64,000 nt of DNA, taken from Siphonodentalium dalli (Eukaryota > Mollusca > Scaphopoda > Gadilida > Siphonodentaliidae). The DNA lies in contig CP136066.1 of assembly GCA_032622095.1 (NCBI GenBank), forward strand, positions 192,068,816-192,132,815, written 5' to 3'. A program made the translations under genes and the position numbers. The notes under the pieces were generated by a model. The model worked only from the letters and a program-made list of their open reading frames with translations. It had not been told where the DNA came from and ran no database searches. The stretch's first letter is position 1. Each line of letters begins with the position of its first letter. Below are positions 58,521 to 64,000 of the stretch, one piece after another.

Positions 58521-59100
58521 CAATATGGTAAATTACCCTTTGGCGATAAGCGGGTGGCACACGAAGCGATATTTGTTGCACGATATTTGTCACAGACCCT
58601 TGCGATAATAGGAACAGAGTGCGCACACTGTTCGATTTTAGTCTTCTATTTTTATCACTTACGGTAGACCACCGCACACGATCAGATTGTACGATCTGGT
58701 TGTTTACTTTCTCATTAATGCAATGGGTTATATCAACATGGTATAGGCTATAGGTATAGGTCTATAATTATGTGTATTTATCGCAGATATTTAAAACAAA
58801 TTTCCAATACATATTAATATTACAAGTGTTTGTAGTTCTATAGACAAGTAGGTCCTGTACTATAGCTACATGTATATGTAGACTCATTGTAGAGCTCTAT
58901 TGTAGCTTGAATTGACTATCATAAAAACAATATTTTACCAATTGGCATGGCACGTAAGCATTACAACGAGCTGTTACAACTAAGGGTGAGGGGTATTATT
59001 TTGTAACAACGTCTGAAACCACTGGCACTGCCGATGTCATTTCAAGCTATACAGGTACCTGATTTAATTCCCCACACAAATTCACAATTAGCTGAATATT
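58521..59100. other. non-coding stretch
   Basis: No gene seen. A phrase 'cgatatttgttgcacgatat' near 58570 has a weak inverted counterpart around 59755, but I could not define element ends. Confidence 0.4.
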
Positions 59101-59490
59101 ACATACCCGCTGGACAAAACAAGTGTCCATTGGCACAGCAGTGTATTTGTCATTCGGCTGTGGTGTCAGAGTTTGTAACTGCAGTTGAGCACCACGACCG
59201 AACGGCAAGTACACCACGGCCGAACAGCAAGTACACTGTGGCCGCAAGGCAACTACACTGCGGCCGAACGGCATGTACACTGTTGTTAGATTTCTGGTTT
59301 GCATCGTCTTTTTTCAGTTTAATGAACGTACACCGTGGCAAAGTTCTACACCATGGCCGAACGGCAAGTACACCCCGGCCCAACTGTAGTTAGTCGGTGG
59401 ACCCGCGGTATAGTTGCATTTCAGCCGCGGTGGCAACGCTAACCGCACTGCGGTTAAGTGGACACTTGTTTTGTCCAGCAGGGTACATGT
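59101..59490. mobile_element. 390-bp inverted-repeat element with a 22-bp minisatellite core
   Basis: The left end 'acatacccgctggacaaaac' (29 bp to ...gtgtcca) is matched in reverse complement by 59459-59490, with small differences. Between them, units of about 22 bp ('ggccgaacggcaagtacacc') lie at 59192-59283 and 59330-59385, separated by a unique part. Inverted ends around a tandem core are known from mollusc miniature elements in general. I cannot assign this one to a named family. Overlapping frames on both strands here (for example 59034-59393) are produced by the minisatellite. Confidence 0.65.
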
Positions 59491-60900
59491 AAATGTATAC
59501 ACCAATTTGCCGATGTCCAGTCCACTTGTTTTGTTTTGTATGGATGCCATGTTGTTGTGAAATAAAACATGTGATCACCGGATGATCATATTTAGAGTTG
59601 AATCTGAATCTGATTGGCTACTTCGAATAAATCGCACGACTCGATCATAGAAAATCAAAGTATTTGATTCCTTGCGGGGCCGAAAGTGCGACAAAATTTC
59701 GTATGATTTTACACAGCACACGCTAGGCCTACAATTTGACCCGTAACTGGTGCCCGATATTTGTCTTACGATACATATCACATCATGTGCGGCGCGCTTT
59801 ATCATGTTTAACTCGAAGTGCATCACCATGCAGTTGAAGATGATGTGCCATTTGGCATTGCAATTTTAGCAATGTTGTCAATCATTGAATCAATTTACCA
59901 GATTGTTTTCTCAAGTTTCAACACAAACTACATCTACATCTACAGTATACCCCATACCATCAATGAACTGAGGATTATTAGGGGGCGCATGAATAAAATA
60001 TAATTACATGGGTAAAAGAATTTTTGTTTTTGTTTTTGTTTATTATTAAAATCAAGAGTATTTGGAATTTATGTACCATTATTTTTACTATCAATAAACT
60101 GTCCTTACGGTGGTGTACCAGTGCAGACAAGTGTGTTGTGTGATACTTTCCCAACTGCATTATCACGGTGACATCCATTTTACCATCTTCGTGTGGCAGT
60201 TTTCTATCAGTGGAAAAGTTAACAATATCGATTCAATCGTGAATCGGTTTCAGTTTGGTCTACAAAACAATATGGTTTCGATAACTGGCACCCTTTACAA
60301 GACTTTGTAAGTTTGTTTATAAATTAACCCTTTAATTGTACACATATAAATCACAGATATATATTGAAATATATAATTGATTCGTTCAGAATTGAATTTC
60401 GAAGTTTATTGCAAGTGTGATGAGAGACTCAGTCAGTGTCTGAGTAAGCGACTCAGGTCGGGTCAGATTCAGTCACTGGATGAGTCTGCCCTGGCCTGGA
60501 ATTGCTGAATCAGTGTGAATGTGTTACATTCGCGGACAAACAAGTCTCATATAGTCTATATACTCATAACTCACATTCTAGACTATAGCATGCGTAGGCA
60601 GGTTTGTTTCGGTCATCTCGTGTGTGGTAATTCCTCTAATGGGCGAGCAATAACGCCGAGGTGGTGCATGATTTTCAGAAGCTGTTTGAATGTTATTATT
60701 TATCTAACAACCGTCCGTGACTGGCGTGACTAACGTTAATTCTGATTGGGTTAGATAAATGCGATTATCCAATCGCTGCATATGCAAGAGTTCAAAGAGC
60801 GTGTCAAAGGTCAGATATTTTTAGAAACACATTTTTTCGTTTAACAGTATTGCAGATTCAATGCTCTCCCAGCGTCGAGTGTGTGTATACCTTTACTACA
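59491..60900. other. non-coding stretch
   Basis: No gene supported. A single plus-strand AAAGAGCGT is at 60794 without a partner at the usual distance. Frames at 59575-59829, 59818-60003, 60110-60310 and 60515-60733 carry no recognised domain. Confidence 0.45.
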
Positions 60901-60901
60901 G

Positions 60902-60944
60902 AGCCCACTACGGGCTGGGCCTTCGGCCCAGGCCTACGTGGGCT
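60902..60944. repeat. GC-rich hairpin at the LINE boundary
   Basis: Arms 'agcccac...gggctgggcc' and 'ggcccaggcc...gtgggct' pair around 'ttc', with a few central mismatches. It sits where the minus-strand LINE coding relic ends and is strikingly GC-rich compared with its surroundings. Confidence 0.6.
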
Positions 60945-62725
60945 TATAATTAGGTGTACTCGATTTCATTAAAGTTATTATTTTACAAAACTTAAGGTGG
61001 AGCGTCTCTAGGGCCTGTATTCTTTCGAAACACCAGACCTCACTTCCGTATAGCATAATTGGCAGAATCATACAATCAAATAGTTTCAGCGAAATATCGA
61101 TAGGTAACTTGAGTTTGCGAGTTTTGTTCAATAAACCATACATTGCCTTTGTCGCAGTATTTGTGGTACTCTTTATAGACTGACAAAATCTCCCATTGTA
61201 AAAAAAATTGAATCCCAAGGTATTTTAATTCTTTTACAATTTGTATTTCCTGCCCTCTGTATGTGAACATAGGAAAATTTCTTGGTAACTTGTTCGCGAA
61301 GATGATTGTTTTGGTCTTATTAATGTTCACATCAAGTTTCCAAGCTTCAGCGTAATCTGCGAAGGCTAAAAGTGTGCGATTCATATTATCCTCTGAATCT
61401 GATAAAATGACAGTGTCATCCGCATATAATAGGCACAGTATATCGATGTAACATCCTAAATGCTCAAAATATTTTTCGTTTATAAAATTCAGATTTTCTA
61501 TAACACAATCATTCAAAAAGCACTGTAAATCGTTCACGAATAGTGAAAATAAGAAAGGTGACATTGTTTCACCTTGAAATAAACCTACCTTGCTCACGAA
61601 AAAGTCTGACTGTGAGTTACAATTTTTCACGCATAATTTAATATTCGTATACATGATTCTTATTACCCGCAAAATCTTACCGTTTATATCTGATCTCAGC
61701 AATTTGAGCCATAGCGCATCTCTCCAAACAGTATCAAAAGCTTTGCGGAAATCAACAAACGTACAGTATAGTTTCCGTCCGCTCTGAAGATATATATTTA
61801 TCAATGCATGTAGTATAAATATATTATCAACAGTGGAGTGGCTTTTGCGAAATCCGGTTTGTGACTTACTAATTAAATCAATATCCTCTGCAAATGAGGT
61901 CAATCGGTTATTTAAAACGGAGGTAAACAGTTTTGCTAAACAGCTCAAAAGTGTGATACCTCGGTAAGAGTCTGGCATATTTGGATCGCCCGACCCCTTA
62001 TAAATGGGCTGTATTAGACCAACTGCCCAATCTTGGGGAAATAATCCGCTATTTAGGATCAGGTTGAAAAGACGAACGTATATGGGCATCATCTCATTTA
62101 CTGAAGTCTTAATATATTCGTTAATTATTTGATCAGTACCTCCGGCCTTGCAATTTTTCAGCTTCCCTATGGCACTATAAATTTCTTCCTCGGGTATGGG
62201 GTTATTTAAATATGACTCGTCGAACTCCATATCTACAACATCACACATATCAGAGTCGTCTATTTTATCATTTAGCGTCTTAAAATATTCTCCAAAGGTT
62301 TCAATATTTATTTTTGTTTTCCTATTTTTGGGCTGCTTATCAGCGCACATTGAGTCGAGTTTGTCCCAGAAAGACTTCCCCGAATTCTTACATAGTTCCC
62401 TGAGCTCGGCTATTTCAGACTCACGTGATTGTTTGATTTTTTGTATCCATCACTTGTCTGTATTTTACACTGGCGTCTTTCAAAATTGCCTTGTTATAAT
62501 CAGATTTGTTCAAATCGTATTGATGCTTGATACCATTGAAGTAATTTCTTGCTTCTCGACATTCGACAAGATTTGTTCTGGTGCACCTTTTCCCGCTTAT
62601 TAGATTTCGGCCGATAGGTTCCCAGTGTGCGATTGGCCGCTGACTTCAATGAACGTACTACATGTCCACAAAGTTCGTCGACATCTGACCTGGGTGACAT
62701 TGGCGTCCCTCTATAAAGTCTTTAG
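60940..62725 (-). mobile_element. 5'-truncated LINE with a long reverse transcriptase frame
   Basis: The minus-strand frame 62350-61076 (424 codons) holds most of a reverse transcriptase. IYSAIGKLKNCKAGGTDQII, then DSYRGITLLSCLAKLFTSVL, SKSQTGFRKSHSTVDNIFIL, YCTFVDFRKAFDTVWRDALW (palm Asp), GLFQGETMSPFLFSLFVNDL, LCLLYADDTVILSDSEDNMN (YADD catalytic pair), and NINKTKTIIFANKL appear in order. The product copies element RNA into DNA at the target (class knowledge). Upstream coding (62500-62700, RSDVDELCGHVVRSLKSAAN) continues in a shifted frame. Downstream, after a break at about 61200, MLYGSEVWCFERIQALETLH and CKIITLMKSSTP follow, and the sequence stops at the GC-rich hairpin. Endonuclease is absent. 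VFDFRKAFD- and YADD-type blocks suggest an I/Nimb or CR1-like clade. It is not active because of frame breaks. Confidence 0.8.
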
Positions 62726-62863
62726 CCGTCTTTGCTAATACAGTATATTGCCATCTTGGAATTCTTCTCTAATGGCAAATTCACTCATTTTGACGAAGAG
62801 AAATGCCTCCTCTCACGTACACCAGATAATATAACATACATTTCCAAAATGTGCCAAACCAAA

Positions 62864-62920
62864 GTGATATGTTATGGTGTACCGGAGGTGTGGTACCTCC
62901 GGTACACCATAACATATCAC
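62864..62920. repeat. perfect hairpin, 25-bp arms, 7-bp loop
   Basis: Arm 62864-62888 (gtgatatgttatggtgtacc...) and arm 62896-62920 are exact reverse complements around tgtggta. Related direct phrases 'aatgcctcctctcacgtaca' (62797) and 'aatgcctcctgttatgtaca' (62963) flank it. Confidence 0.95.
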
Positions 62921-63349
62921 CGAACTACTGAACTATACAGTTTTTGGTATGTGGGAAGAAATAATGCCTCCTGTTATGTACACCAAATAACATAGCACAC
63001 AATAGTCCATTCTTCAGAACAATATTTTAGTTATTTTGTCAAACCTAAAAGGAAAACCACACATCCTACACACCAACACAGTATGCGTATAATACATGTA
63101 CGGAGCTATTTGGTATGTGGATGCTTTGCATTATAATTTTTTACATTGTTGTTTTTCAGCAATTTGTTAGAGCAAAGCGTGCCTCTCGCTCTAAACTGTA
63201 AATAAAGCTCACGATTGTCCAAAATTAATAGCAATCGGAGTCCAAAACACATCTGACACGTTGCCTTTCATCAGCATAAATAAGTACCCACGTTTCTGCA
63301 GATTTCGGTGCTCGCGCGTGAAAATAGTGAGCACCTTCTCACATAATCT
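62921..63349. other. non-coding stretch to the right-hand repeat
   Basis: No gene or RNA feature recognised. Confidence 0.4.
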
Positions 63350-64000
63350 ATGTGTGGTTGACTGCCGACGTAAACACTGTTAATCTAATTGATCGGCGAA
63401 GGTCGAGGATGTTCGTAGATTTTCAAAATTTACGCGATGGGCCCCCTGCGCGGGGGAAACCAGATTAATATAAACAAATACATTTGGAAAATCATAAATA
63501 TAAGTTAACACATTCTTTACTAAATACTCGTCCCTTAAAAATGTAGGAAATATATATGTGGAATATGATTATGTATAGTGCTCCTCTACTGTGGTTAGCA
63601 TTTTGGTTACTGCAGGAATATAATTTAATTTACAGTTAAACGTATATTTTATTTACGTAAGCAATACGTCATCGCCGCTATATGGACACGGTATCTTTCA
63701 ATTCTAACATAAAGCATCATCAGATTTTGATGCCGTGTGCAATCGACAATTATATTCACAAACGACGATATCAAATCAATAGATAATATACTATTTAGTA
63801 CCGTATGATTACCATTTCAGTGTACTCTACTTAATGAATAGATGATGGCTTGGAGTTTATGTAATTCCCGACGCGAATGGAATAATGTGAGAATATTTAA
63901 CATTTTTGTATCCGATTTAGGAATTTCTCCTCACATGTTCTAAGATAAATATAGTTATGGAACGTGTGTTTAGATCAAATTATGTTTTGTGTGGCTTTCA
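63350..64000. repeat. long dispersed repeat, copy without MITE-B (cut by window edge)
   Basis: Paralogue of 45597-46720 minus MITE-B. At 63636-63640 'acagTTAAacg' keeps the single uninterrupted TTAA target. The segment runs to the end of the window, so its real length is unknown. Confidence 0.75.

Noticed and set aside
59034-59393. 119-codon frame and overlapping opposite-strand frames
   Set aside because: Open only because of the 22-bp CG-rich minisatellite in the inverted-repeat element.
1-64000. tRNA or rRNA genes
   Set aside because: No cloverleaf with A and B boxes and no rRNA core sequence could be recognised by eye; a covariance-model scan would be decisive.

Overview
This window is eukaryotic, AT-rich, intron-bearing and saturated with mobile elements. 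There are no operons and no long uninterrupted coding runs. Reading frames are short and broken, exons are flanked by GT/AG sites, and most recognisable protein sequence is transposon-derived. Dispersed repeats with phrases such as 'ggccgtaactctggtaa' and 'ccaagtttcatcaaatttt', plus non-LTR retrotransposons of several clades, suggest a lophotrochozoan, most likely a mollusc (perhaps a bivalve). That is an inference from style, not a proven identity.

Layout. 0-7.4 kb: intergenic, with old degenerate repeats, a local duplication and the first copy of a TTAA-flanked miniature element (MITE-A) carrying two large palindromes. 7.4-19.6 kb: an array of decayed copies of one multi-exon transposase-like gene, with the non-coding flank repeated three times. 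19.6-27.2 kb: mostly non-coding repeats, one candidate exon and a perfect TIR element (26.5 kb). 27.3-31.3 kb: the most gene-like stretch. A minus-strand PHD-finger gene (two exons seen, a one-base frame break before an AT-hook tail), an unrecognised three-exon plus-strand gene, and a small two-exon minus-strand gene that overlaps it tail to tail. 31.9-36.2 kb: a CR1-like LINE fragment lying in a broken gene with a GATA-like zinc finger. 36.5-46.7 kb: a nested pile. An RNase H-bearing LINE (37.7-45.6 kb) is interrupted by an ORF1-only LINE with an 11-bp target duplication, by MITE-A and by a second TTAA element (MITE-B). It abuts a longer repeat that itself holds another MITE-B. A paralogue of that repeat at the right edge of the window preserves the empty site. 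47.6-49.95 kb: the one convincing ordinary host gene, a two-exon rhodopsin-class GPCR, followed closely by a decayed Cys-loop receptor fragment. 50-64 kb: minisatellites, LINE fragments, a small Tc1/mariner-like MITE, a TIR element with a minisatellite core, a roughly 165-bp tandem array with an inverted end unit, and perfect hairpins.

The signal I consider most unexplained is a short module that does not belong to one element: two same-direction copies of AAAGAGCGTT usually exactly 42 bp apart, with CTGATATGG-like sequence between them. It occurs at least eight times, in both orientations, inside two unrelated mobile families and also outside them.
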